Source: Nageia nagi
Lineage: Eukaryota; Pinophyta
Direction of reading: 5' to 3'
Assembly (NCBI GenBank): GCA_050084985.1
Contig: JBITNC010000002.1
Location: 18,724,001 to 18,788,000 of the forward strand
Length of the DNA stretch: 64,000 bases
The notes beneath the pieces were generated by a model. The model was not told where the DNA came from and made no database searches. It saw only the letters and a list, made by a program, of their open reading frames with translations. Both the position numbers and the translations under genes were made by a program. Positions 36,841-48,344 of this stretch are shown one piece after another (positions within the stretch are counted from its first letter, which is position 1; each line of letters opens with the position of its first letter).

Positions 36841-37849
36841 GACCATGTATTGAAGGTTCAAACTATTAACAATCTCATGAAATCTATAGGTGAAGCTCTA
36901 AACCCTTGAGCATGAGAACTTCACTTAGAATCCTCAATCAAAGATATCTAGTTTTCATGCATATGATCATTTGGAATTAATGTATCATTAAATATCTTAT
37001 GCTTATCATTTCATATATTCTACCAATGATTCTTTTACCAAATAAAATTAACATCATCTATAGAAGATAAATTCTTAATAATATTATCTATATGGAACTC
37101 CATGAAATGGGATTCAAAGTTAAAACAATACACTTTATTCATCAAAATCAATTTTGAGAAAGATTATGATATAATTGAGTGGTATTTCATTATATAGCGA
37201 TGAAAAAATCCAATGGATTTCATAATAGTTTTATCATATAAGTTAAAATTATTTTTAAGGATGTATATATGTTGCACTTACTTTAAATAAATGCTTATCA
37301 AAGATGATTTGATATCTTTTAATCCATTTTTGATGTCTATCCCTTTGAAATTTCATTGTATGTGCTAGTTAATGAATGCTTAATTTGCTTTCTTACACAT
37401 AAATTATTAAATGGTATGGTTAAATGAATTTACCTTACAATAGCCATGTTAAGCTTCTTAATAGTCAAATATTGAATTATTCTTTTCTTACCTTGTTGTA
37501 AGATGAACATTCATTTACATAGGCTTTATATTTTGTGTAAATAATTGATAAAGATTTTGAATCCACCATTTAGTTACATAAGATCCTCTATTATGGATAT
37601 GTTGATTCTTTTCTCAAATGTTATCTTTCTCATAGTCACATTAATTTTTATTTTTAAATATTTGAAATCTAGATATTTATTTGTTAAAATTAAATATAAA
37701 CAATTGTATATATAATTATTATGAATTATCATTGTTGAATGCATAAAGAATGATACTATTTAAATTTATTACCATTTATTATATATTATTTAATAATTTT
37801 TTAATATAAAAAAATCAATAACTACTTTTATTTTGTGATGTTATAATGG
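36841..37849 (+). mobile_element. LINE reverse transcriptase fragment in AT-rich sequence
   Basis: At 37120-37200 the plus strand reads KQYTLFIKINFEKDYDIIEW, the RT block around the first catalytic aspartate of plant L1 elements (LFIKxDFEKAYDxxxW), with A-to-D at one position. A weak upstream match (EDKFLIILSIWNSMK, ~37065) fits the preceding helix region. Downstream the frame is lost after about 37260. No ends, tail or target duplication were found, and the rest of the interval shows no gene. Confidence 0.55.
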
Positions 37850-38050
37850 AGGAATCAATAATTAGGTACATTATTCTTCACCTCATTATGGGTTCAAATC
37901 CTACTCTAGTTTTGTTATGGTAAACTTTTAAACATAGTTGATAATGTAAGCATTAAATGCCCTTCGATCCTACGAGTCTAGAAGGATTCGAACCTAAGTC
38001 AATAGTTCTTAATGGACATGAGTTGATCATAAAGCCAAGCCCTAAGGCCT
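37850..38050. repeat. Two inverted tRNA-like promoter motifs (possible SINE remnants)
   Basis: GGTTCAAATCC at 37891-37901 (plus) and GGTTCGAATCC at 37994-37984 (minus) both match the RNA polymerase III B-box consensus GGTTCRANNCC. They face each other about 80 bp apart. A GGCTTGGCTTTATGATCAA segment (38047-38029, minus) could be a degenerate A box about 35 bases before the minus B box. No cloverleaf could be drawn, so they are not tRNA genes. Confidence 0.4.
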
Positions 38051-39230
38051 AATATGTATTAAAAGTAAGTTAAATGAATATTAAATTAGGTATAAATATT
38101 ATGCACAAAGATACAATAAGTATATCTTAATGTATTTTTATATATTTAAAGTATGGAGCCTAAATAAATTAAGGATTTATATTATTATATTATATTTTTA
38201 ATTCCTAAATTTATGCTATTTTAGTTATTTTCATGCAACTAACTTAAAAAATAAGTATTTATTATGATATTAGATAAATAAGACATAAAAAATGTAATAT
38301 AGATTATCATGTGATTTCAAGTCGTTCGAAATATTTGTCTTATGAAAAGATGAATGGATACATGTAAATTAAGTAGTTTGAAATTACAAACAATATAATT
38401 TGTAGAATAATAAATTTGAAATCTTCTTATAAATATTAGATATCTTTGATGAACTTTAATCTTCATTTTATTAGAATACATTTTGTTTTAAAATTTTAAT
38501 TTTTTAAAGAAATTAAACTAATTCAAATTAAATCTTCATATTGGATAATTATATATTCTAATTCTATATTTTTCTTCACATATCACACAAGTAAAAAATC
38601 TCCAAAATTAAAAGTTATTTATCAAATTATTTTAAAAAATATTATCTGAACATTCAACAAAAACTGAACCACATAGTTAACAATATCTTCTTAATTCAAC
38701 CTATAGAAAAAGATGCATTAATTCAATTATAGTAAATAAATTACACCGATAAACTAAAGTAATTCGATTTTGAAATAATGTCAAAACCTACCTTTCCATT
38801 TTGAAATTTTAAACATCCTAAAGATTATATATGACCCAAAAGCTTTTTGACAACGTAATTTTTAAAAAGTTTAGTAATAAAACTAAAAATAAGAAATATT
38901 TAACAATCTCATATTTTGCTTGAGCTCGACACTGTTTACATGTTATGTTTTTAATCAACTTCCATATTACTTAGTCAATTATCACATGTTCCAATACTCA
39001 AGGATTTTTGTAACGAAATTGCAGAGGACCAACAGCTTTCTTTTGGGTACGCATTGGTCGGTGAATCTGAGCGCAGGTGTCGTCACAGATGAGCATTCAA
39101 CCCTAAGCAGAGGCACCTACAAGAAACGTATAGAGATAAAACATCATCAATGAAAAGGTGTTAGCTAGGAGGAAGCCAATCAGCCAGTCGATCATTTCCG
39201 TGGGGAGTGGAATTTCTTCCTTGTTCTTTT
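38051..39230. other. Upstream flank of the MYB gene
   Basis: AT-rich with no gene to about 38980. From there CpG content rises sharply (39000-39135), marking the upstream edge of the genic island. CACCTAC at 39114-39120 contains ACCTAC, an AC-element-type MYB binding core. Whether it is used is unknown. Confidence 0.5.
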
Positions 39231-39380
39231 CCTGTATAAAATTCAATTTCACACGACACACCTCAGAGTTGCTCCCCAAATCTGACGTATAGAGTTGAAG
39301 GCCGCCAAATTCTTTTACCCACAGCTGGGGTTGACTTCTACTCCAAACTTTTGTGTTTGGAACCTTTTAAGAATTCCTTC

Positions 39381-39388
39381 TATATAAA
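39381..39388 (+). promoter_or_regulatory. Probable TATA box of the MYB gene
   Basis: TATATAAA lies 201 bases before the start codon. Transcription starting about 30 bases downstream would leave a leader of roughly 170-180 bases with no ATG before the MYB start. A second candidate, TATAAA, is at 39235-39240. Confidence 0.55.
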
Positions 39389-39588
39389 TGACTTCTTTGG
39401 TCTGTCGGTTTAAATACATACCGTTGGTCTTATTGATTATTTTCTCTCTGTGAAACTATTATTATAGTTATACATTTGTATCTTGCAGTATTTCGATAGT
39501 CACACTCTTTGTATTGCTTTGTTTAAATTTTTTAAGCTCTGTTGAAGAGAAAAAGTTGTGCGGTGTGGAGGGTAGAAATTTTGTTAGA

Positions 39589-41197
39589 ATGGGTCGTTCA
39601 CCTTGTTCTGATAAAGAGGATGGTCTTAAGAAGGGACCATGGACTCCTGATGAAGACCAGAAGCTTATTGATTACATTCAACGTCACGGGCATGGAAGCT
39701 GGCGTACTCTCCCTAAACGTGCAGGTAATAGTTTCAACACTTCCTTACACATTTATTCTCCAATTCTACAATTGGACGATTTCCTTCATGTTTTGTATTC
39801 GTTAGTGAAGGTTTCCGATCTATATAGAAGGAAATGTTGATTTGATATGAGATTCTGTGTTTGGGTTTTGGTAGAGCTTTTGAGATGTGGGAAGAGCTGC
39901 AGGCTACGATGGACTAATTATCTCAGACCTGATATCAAACGTGGCAAGTTTTCTTTCGAGGAAGAGCAGACCATTATTCAACTTCATGGCCTTATGGGTA
40001 ACAAGTAAGAGTTAAAGAATAGTGGCACTGTTCTAGCATGGTTAATTTTTTTCAACTTTTTTTAGATCTAATGACGATTCTGAATACAGGTGGTCTGCCA
40101 TAGCTTCACATCTTCCTGGAAGAACGGATAACGAGATTAAGAATCACTGGAATACCCATCTCAAGAAGCGCCTTCTCCACATGGGAATCGATCCCGTTAC
40201 TCACAGGCCTCGAATGGATCTCTACACTTTTGCCAATATGAACCAGTTCGTGGGGCTTCCTTCTCTGAACCACATCACGGCTGAGTGGGAAAAAACGTGG
40301 ATGCAAGAAGCAATGATGAAAGCATATTATCTGAGGATTCTTCAAACAATCATAATGAAGAAGAAGCAGAAGGCTCATCAGTACAATCAGAATGCAGGAT
40401 CAACGAATGTGGCTAACCTTCTGATGAGATCCCAGGTTGAGAAATCCTTCTCTAGGCCGGATTTCAACACTGATTCTATCTTGTCCCCGATTATGATGAC
40501 CCAGATACCCGACAAACATCTAGGATCCTTACAGTATAATACATTAGTTTCTGGTGCTTTGCAACAGTTGCAATCCCAATCTCAATCTCAGACCATGAAT
40601 AATAGTACCCTTCATTGTCTTAACCCTGATATTGAACACAAAAATAATGATTCTGTAACATTTCCCTTCTCCTCTATTATGAATAGCCAAGCGGGTGTAA
40701 TTCCTCATCAAAAACACAACTTAGATGAGGTCTATAACAATATGCTTAATGATCTGACAGTAATGTTGCAGCAGGAGCCGGCTTCCAAAATCCACGGCGT
40801 TCGCTCCTCAATGGCTTTGGATTCGGATTCTTCAGTCGTAAGGCCTGAAGATAACCTGTTCGGATTTTCCAGTAGCGGTTTAGACTGTTTAACGGCATTG
40901 ACATCTTCGACATCATCTCCCGATGTAGATTTGCTCCTCAATGCTTCTACACCAATGCCAAAGTCAAGCATCTACAAAAGCAGTAGTTTGAATACTAGTG
41001 GAAACACTACCGGTGAGAGACCTTTTCCATTCCCGTATGAATATCTATTGGATTCAGGAGAGCTTTCCAAGCAAGAGAAGAAACATGTGGATGTGCAGAA
41101 TTGTGAAGATGGAAGCAATTATTGGAAGAATATGCTCAGTTGTGTTACAGAAGCTACCGTCAATAATAATTTTAGTTTAATGGATTACACAGAGTGA
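39589..41197 (+). CDS. R2R3-MYB transcription factor, three exons
   Basis: Exons are 39589-39724, 39875-40004 and 40090-41197. Introns of 150 and 85 bp have GT-AG ends. The product is 457 residues. Exons 1 and 2 (136 and 130 nt) have the conserved lengths of plant R2R3-MYB genes. The start MGRSPC is the family start. R2 (about 15-66) carries W18, W38, W58. R3 (about 67-117) carries F71, W90, W109, with the usual aromatic replacement of the first Trp. Recognition-helix sequences are GKSCRLRW and [28 protein letters not shown] just after R3 (120-130) is shared by the MYB41/102, MYB92/93, MYB9/107 and MIXTA-like group, many of which control suberin or cutin. The bHLH-contact motif in R3 is not evident. 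The rest is low complexity, with a Gln/Ser run (QSQSQSQ) near 250, and probably activates transcription. E46 replaces the usual Gly after KRA. It acts in the nucleus. The subgroup is not settled. Confidence 0.95.
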
Positions 41198-41345
41198 GGG
41201 GACGTGAATGGAGAGAGCAGATGCCGACCAGGTTTGTAGACAGTTTAACAAACAGGGTCAATATTAGTGGTCGCATCCTTTAACTTCAGGAGTAATATTT
41301 CAGTGTAATCTTGTATTATTTGGATTGGGGTTTAATTAAAAGAAT
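41198..41345 (+). other. Probable 3' untranslated region of the MYB gene
   Basis: After the TGA the sequence keeps the CpG-bearing composition for about 150 bases, then turns AT-rich. AATTAAAA near 41334 is a plausible polyadenylation signal variant. The exact end is unknown. Confidence 0.45.
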
Positions 41346-44300
41346 TATGAACGGCCTACCTCATCGCTCTACTTGGTCGTCTTAAATGTCCTCTCATGAT
41401 CAAAGTTGAGTTCCAAATTCTCAATTCAATGCTTCTTTCCTCTCTCGTCCTTGTATAATATAAAATAACTATATGTTATATATATATAGTTTATTTTGTT
41501 GATATATATTTTGGAATTAGATTTTGTGTTTCAAGTTTTATTCTATAGTTTAAGAATAGTATCATTCCAATTAAATTAGCATTGAACTTTAATTAATAAA
41601 AAATTTAAATAATAAAATAAGTTGAGTAATTTAATTAAAAGTAATAAATAATCATAAAGTATAAAGTTATATTAGATGTGATAAAAATAAAAATCAACAT
41701 GTAAAATGTATGGATGATTTTTGTTAATATTATGTAAGTTATGATATTTAGAATTTATTGTTGATTTTTAATAGGTTATAATGATATCTTATAATATTAT
41801 AGTAGTGTTTAAAATTTGTTCAATTTAATTTTTGTTTGGGTATGCAAAATTTTTCATTTTACTTATATTTTTCTTAAAAATAGTGAGTTTCATTTTGACA
41901 TTTACATTTGTTGAATTCATCATGCTTGAATGAATAGAATTTTATTTATGGCAAATTCAACCCATCAAATTAAGAATAAAATCAGAAGTGTTATTCATGA
42001 TGGATTATATCATGTGATAGTAACTCATAAAAGAGACATATAAATTACATAATTGATAGTATATTAGTAATAACTTAGGCATATAAGGACAATTTTTTTT
42101 ACTTTTGGATCATAGGTGTTAAGTAAAATAATGTACTTCATTTAGATGGATTAATTTATAATTTATATGTATGTGGGATAACACCAATTAAGATTAAAAT
42201 AATATTTAAATGATTTATTGAACTAATAAATTCTAATATTTATCCTTTAGATTTTATTTTTCTTTATAAAAAAATATAATATTACTTTTTAGAGATGCCT
42301 AAGCCAGTTTGATGTTGGGAATTTGAAGAAATAATATTTTATGTTGTAGCCCATAATGTAACATTAAATATTCCATGTGATTCATTTTGGGAAACATTTT
42401 TTGGCTCTCAAAATATAGTGCTGAGATGCACATAACAATTTATATGGTGGTGGGTAAAATCACTCTAAATATCATTAATAAGGGAATAGAATAAAATTAT
42501 GTCATTAAAAAATAATATCATTATTTTAGGTGTTTATAGTTTACCTTTATTGACATATGTTGCTCTTTGTGAGTAGTAGTGTATATCTCACAATGTAATG
42601 AAACAAAAAAATGGGAAAAATAGAACACCAATAAAGGTTGTTTGATGTGTGTTGGGATGAAAGAAAGGCAAGGGAAGTATTATACAAGAACTCAAAAGGG
42701 AGGATGGACTATATTTAGAAAGTTACAAGAAATAAAATAAAATAAAAAACTTTTTTTACTCATTTTCTTTATTATTATATTATATTTTCATATCTCTTCT
42801 ATATTTATAGCATACATATAATAAGTAAAGATATTATCGTCAATGATGGCATAAAATTCTATAACATTCACTTAAATTGTAAGTTGCATCGTCTAAATTC
42901 ATCTTATTTTTATGGTCATAATATTAACTTCTAGCATGTCATAAATATATTTTAAATTTTCATAAAGCTTGAATTAGATACAAAATGAAATTTTAAGGGA
43001 CTATAAATGAATGAAACTAAAGAAACGTAGAACATATTGGACTAGGAATGAAATTATTATCTTATATCAATTTTGCTATTGACTTATAATTACTTTTGTA
43101 TAAAATTATTATACGTCTCTGATAATCATGGTGATGCCACCACATTTATCTTATCATCATAATTTTTTTTTTTTTACTTTTATGTTATATTGAAGATATG
43201 GAAATTTGGATTTCTTAGTTGCTAAATATTATATTTTCCCAATTGCTACCTTGATCTCATAAGGGAGATATATTAAAATATGTGTTGTATTCAATTATTA
43301 TTTGAATATGATATTATTTTTATAGGGATAGGATTAGCCTAAAATTTTACATCTTAAGCATGGGAATAAATACTAATCCTTTACTAATTTTTATTTAAAT
43401 TTAAGAAAGTATATCTTTCATATCATTATGATATTTTTTAGTGGTACACATGTTATCATGTAGTATCAAATGAGAGATTGTGAGATTAAGTAGATAATTG
43501 CTTGGTTTAACCATATCTAATTTTTCAAATGGTCCACTAATGGATACTCTATTAGTGATGAATTGTATGTTTCTATATATTAGTTAATTTTGGGTAAGAT
43601 GTCAACTATAATTTTCTCTATAAAAAGGGAGGAAATATGTTTCAAATTGGCCCAGGGTATACACTTTATGATTTGATTAATACGAGCATATTATACACTT
43701 GAGGAAATATTCTTTAAGTACATAAGTACCATGATTTATACCATTTCTTCTTTATTACTTAAATTAACATTTTTCTCCTAGGAGTACTCTATGTAGGATT
43801 TCTTAAGCTTATAGTTAAGTGGAGGCCAATGTGATTACCTTTGATATTAATCTCTCTAGATCCACCATACATTTGTTGTTAGTACAATGACATAAAAAGT
43901 GGATGGGTAATAATATATTTTTTAGTAGCATAATAAAATTGGATGTGTGATGAGCTATGAAGGGAGAAAACCTAATGACACTATTAAAAGGGTGATAAGG
44001 ATTGGCTTAAGGGTACACACAAATTTTAAGGTAAGAAAAGAGAATGAGGAATCTTTGGGAGGTATAAAATTTCTCAATAAAATCATCTAGATATTATATA
44101 GTGACAATAAGGCTTGGTGAAAGAAATTTATAGATGAGACCCTTATCTATTGATCAATAATGAAGCTAAGAGTAAAATCTTTTCAAGCCATTTATTTATG
44201 ATGAACATTACTTATTGAATTGAGATACAAATAATAAATTCTCAATACGAAGGATAGATAATATGGAGACAATTAAGGCATATGATGAACATTAGTAAAT

Positions 44301-46189
44301 TAACTGAACTACATTAGTAAATATTCACAATGATAAATAATTTTATCTTATAAATATTGAGAAGAACTAATGTTTATAATATTATGTCATATAGTTAGAG
44401 GAAATAATTCTTAATTTTTATGGTCATAATGAATATTGAGTTATTTATTTTATTTTTGATTTATATGATATAAATTGATATTTCAATTAATCCTAAAATT
44501 GATGAATTATTTTGTGGTTAACATGCAATTATGCATATCTACGTAAATGGGGTTCATACTATAGTCCTTATTTTCCATGTTGATCCTATAAAATAGTAAT
44601 AGCAAAAATAATAGTAGCTCTAACTATAGAAATTGCATAAAGATGAACTTAATAGAATAATGCCTAATTATTGGATCATAATTATAGCATGTATCCTATG
44701 AGAGAAAGATAAAAAATTTTGTACCGATTACCTTACCTACATGATTGAGTATATTTATAGACCTAAGATTATAAATAAATTAGATTCTTTACATGTAACA
44801 CCTAGTAACAAATTGATTGTAATAGACTAGCATGAATTCTAAGAATTTAACATAAATGTATATAGAAGTATTAATATATAAGATAATATCGATATTATGC
44901 TCACTATAGATTAGTTATTGCAACTAAGATATATATCAATATAACAAAATAATAAGCTTAGTCTAGCACATAAGTATGAATATGAATGATAAGAGCTTGT
45001 GTGATAACTACATCTTAATCTTAATAGTTGATGATGAAATTATCGTAGCTTATTTTTTTAAGTGTGACTATCAAGATAAAAATATTATAATATTTCCATG
45101 AATACTTACCTCCCTTTTATAAGTGAGAGAACTACAAAAATATCCACTTAAAGTTCAACATTGACACTAGGGTCCTCGAAAAAAATGTCATGGGGACATA
45201 ATTTATGTCAGTCAAACAAATAATAATAATATAAGAGATAATGATAAAATAATGTATATTATCCATTAATTCTTATGATAACTAATTTGAGATAAAAGGT
45301 ATCAAAATTAGGTGTCAATAGTTATACCCCTTTGCTAAGTTTAGTTAAATGAAATAAAATCATGCTTGTAAAGGAAAGAAAGAGAGAGAAAAAAGAATCC
45401 TCCAATCTTAGCAAAGTGTTAGATCATCAAGATTTTGATGATGTACTACATCTCCTCCTTACATTTATTATTGAAGGAGATACTTAATAAGTTCAGAAAA
45501 TACATGTTGATATATTGTACAAATATATTATTAGTAAGAGAAAAAATGATATTAATATAAGATAACATACTATAGATAAATAATCATTATAGTATCTAAT
45601 TTCATATTCATGGATCTATGTCACCATAAGAGAATTAAATACACCATTAATAGATAATCTTAAGGAACAGAAATCTCTCATAGTGATAATATCATTTTGG
45701 GTACCCTTTCCCCTAGGTATTGTTTAAGTGATCATTTTTGATATAATACAAAAAAAATCTTTTTAAACTATGAAAAAAATATTACTCATACTTATAGTTC
45801 TTGGATAATCTTGAGGAATTGTACTTACAAATGTCTTATCATTAACATTATTCCCAATGTTCACACTACCTTAAGAATCTTTTTAAACATAAGATTGATT
45901 AAGAATGACCTTATTGATGAGATACTTATTTTGAAATTTTTTTTCTATAAAATCATGCTATCATAATCTTGCAAACTTCTTTTGAGCAAACCACTTGATT
46001 TGGGTGATAACTCTATATTTAGACTAATATTTAGCTTTTCATCCAAATGAATAGCTCATAGGTTGTTTTTTTTTATCAAGAAATGATAATCATTGAATAT
46101 AGAAAAGACTTAGAATTTATATTAGTAAAAAAAGTAATTTGAGCTTGAAATCTAAGGATTAACATTACGAATGATCCCTAAAATTTTTT
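41346..46189. other. Long AT-rich intergenic stretch
   Basis: Nearly 5 kb with no recognisable gene, RNA or conserved element motif. It includes a short (TA)n run near 41478. The right part may be the 3' end and LTR of the minus-strand gypsy relic that begins at 46190, but no LTR limits were seen. Confidence 0.5.
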
Positions 46190-46840
46190 TGAATTAAAAA
46201 AGTGAAAATAAAACTAGACATGGCTTGCTTTATTCATGCATAAAAGGGTTTTAAGGTGCATGATATTTTTAATGCATTTCCTCCTTTCCATATATAGTTC
46301 ATAACTTATAAGCTTCATTCTGATACTTGGCTATAGAAATATAGGTTCCAATCTAGTTAATATCTAACTTTCCTTTATCATTTTTATGTATTGGTCTTTG
46401 GATGATTTTTTTTTAGTACCAAATAACTAACCATTAATTCTTTGTATCCAATATTCTTTCTATAACCTATTTTGATCATATTTGATAGGTCCTTAGGTGT
46501 TCTAAAGCAATTATACCTTTCTCACTAATATTTTCCAATTTCCTTGGCCTTTTCAACCATTTATCTACATTCATGTAATTCTAATACTTTAGAAAATATA
46601 ATATTTTTTTTAATAAATTAAGGAATATGAAGTTATTGGAATTTTCAAATCTCATTTGAAAATTTGAACATATTGATGTTTTACAAACTAATCCTTACTA
46701 AATATTTCCATAACCATTAAGTTATTTCATTGATATTAGCATTGTAAAATTTGAAAGTTAGCTTCAACCATTAGCTTGATTATATTTTGTTATTTATCAA
46801 TGATAAAAAAAATCATATATAAAGGTATTATCCACCAAAG
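46190..46840 (-). mobile_element. Ty3/gypsy integrase C-terminal relic
   Basis: On the minus strand YNQANG (~46790) is the end of the core (normally YxPQANGQ). SEKGIIALEHLRTYQI (~46530) then leads to GKLDIN*IGTYISIAKYQN (~46370) and EAYKL*TIYGKEEMH. These correspond to the C-terminal GKL-x-x-x-W-x-GPY-x-I...GAY-x-L-x-x-x-x-G-x-E pattern of plant gypsy integrases. The W, P and Q positions are lost or turned into stops. No flanking RT was recovered. Confidence 0.5.
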
Positions 46841-48344
46841 CATATGCTAGAGAAATATACCTTCATTCCTTTAAAACCTTGATAGTCTTATTAATAGCCT
46901 ACATAAGTAAATATAAAGCATTTGATAGATAAATATACCAATTTTTGTCAAATTATATGATCCTATGAGATTTTTCTATTATGCTAGTTATTAGATTAAT
47001 TCTTTTTGCATCATGTGTTAGCCTAAAATAAGTTTGATTGGTTGAAATATAAAAACATAGATATCATTAGATTATCAATTTAACCTAGTTGAAAGAAGTT
47101 TCTAGCTATTAGATATTTGGAGTGACACTTAATGGAAGATGAAGGTAAAAGATAAATGTTAAAGCTATAATTTAATCAGTTTCTTGTAATAAGTGATTTC
47201 CTACTAGAGAAAATAAGGATCAATCTATAAAAATCATATTTGTTAAGCATAGAAGGTGTTTCACTAGTATATAACATTTTGTTAACTATCAGTTATAGCT
47301 TGGGGGATGGAAAATAGCTTAAACAAAATAACAAGTATAGCTAAAGATATATAGTATCTAAAAGATAATCTCTACCAAAGACATTCTATTTATTACCATT
47401 AAATTAAAAGTTAGCATAAAGTCATCATTATTATTACATCGATTTATTTGAAAAGTTAGAATAATACATGTATGGCTAGCATCTATAATCTTCCAAGTAT
47501 CTAAATTTCCACAAGTTATCAAATATAGACATCTATTTTATAAAAATTAATAACAAATAATAATACTATAACCACTCCACTAATGATTGAAGGATTTTTC
47601 ATCATTGGATCAAAGCTAAGTCCAATGGTTGAATTTGGCTAGAAGATGATTAAAAAAAGTAATATCTAAGTAAAAATATAACAAGTGAAAAAAAATGGAA
47701 ATGAAATAAAAAAAATACTACCAAAGTATTAGTGATGAAAATCTTAAGGCTATCTAGCAAGTTAATTCAAATTAGCAAAACTCCAATGGTGAATAAGGGG
47801 AAAGAGATTAATAGTAAAAACTTATTAGCATTTAGAATCAATAATTGCATCAAAGGAATTAAAAATTAAGTTACATACTATATTAAAAGAATAAACATTG
47901 AAGAAACCTAGTATATTTTGAGCTTGAATGGCTTTGGTTTCACTCCACCCATACCATGACATGTCAATTCTCACCCATGTGAAACATTATCTCAAAATGG
48001 ATTCAACATGAGAAGAAACATTTGGTTTATGTCAGGAATAATTAATGGAATCCACCCACTAATACCATGGGTGGCCCCATAGATCTTAAATTAACCTTGG
48101 TATATCCAAAGATGCCACTAGTTAGTGGAGAAGATTAGGGGATTTATTAAGAAGGATTGGATCTTGAAGCCATGATATGATATCAAAATAGGAAAAAGAT
48201 AGTGGGATTTAGTATTATCTTCCACTACCAATTTAATACTTGACCATGAAAATATAACTCATAATTGGCCATGAAAATAAAAACCAACCCAATCTTATAA
48301 TCACATCAAAGGAACAAAAACCTGAGTTATATACTATAATATTA
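46841..48344. other. AT-rich sequence, no gene
   Basis: It may include more of the minus-strand gypsy relic upstream of its integrase, but no motif is convincing. Sequence left of 48345 shows no match to the copia C paralogue, so that copy is truncated here. Confidence 0.4.

Noticed and set aside
37891-37994. tRNA genes
   Set aside because: Only B-box-like motifs are present. No acceptor stem or anticodon arm can be paired.
39514-39840. Longer MYB N-terminus starting upstream at 39514 or a separate frame from 39542
   Set aside because: Both begin at TTG, not ATG. MGRSPC at 39589 is the conserved family start, and the frame past 39724 is intron 1.
40181-41197. A separate 338-residue gene starting at 40181
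   Set aside because: This is exon 3 of the MYB read from an internal Met (M120). The intron boundaries upstream join it to the DNA-binding domain.
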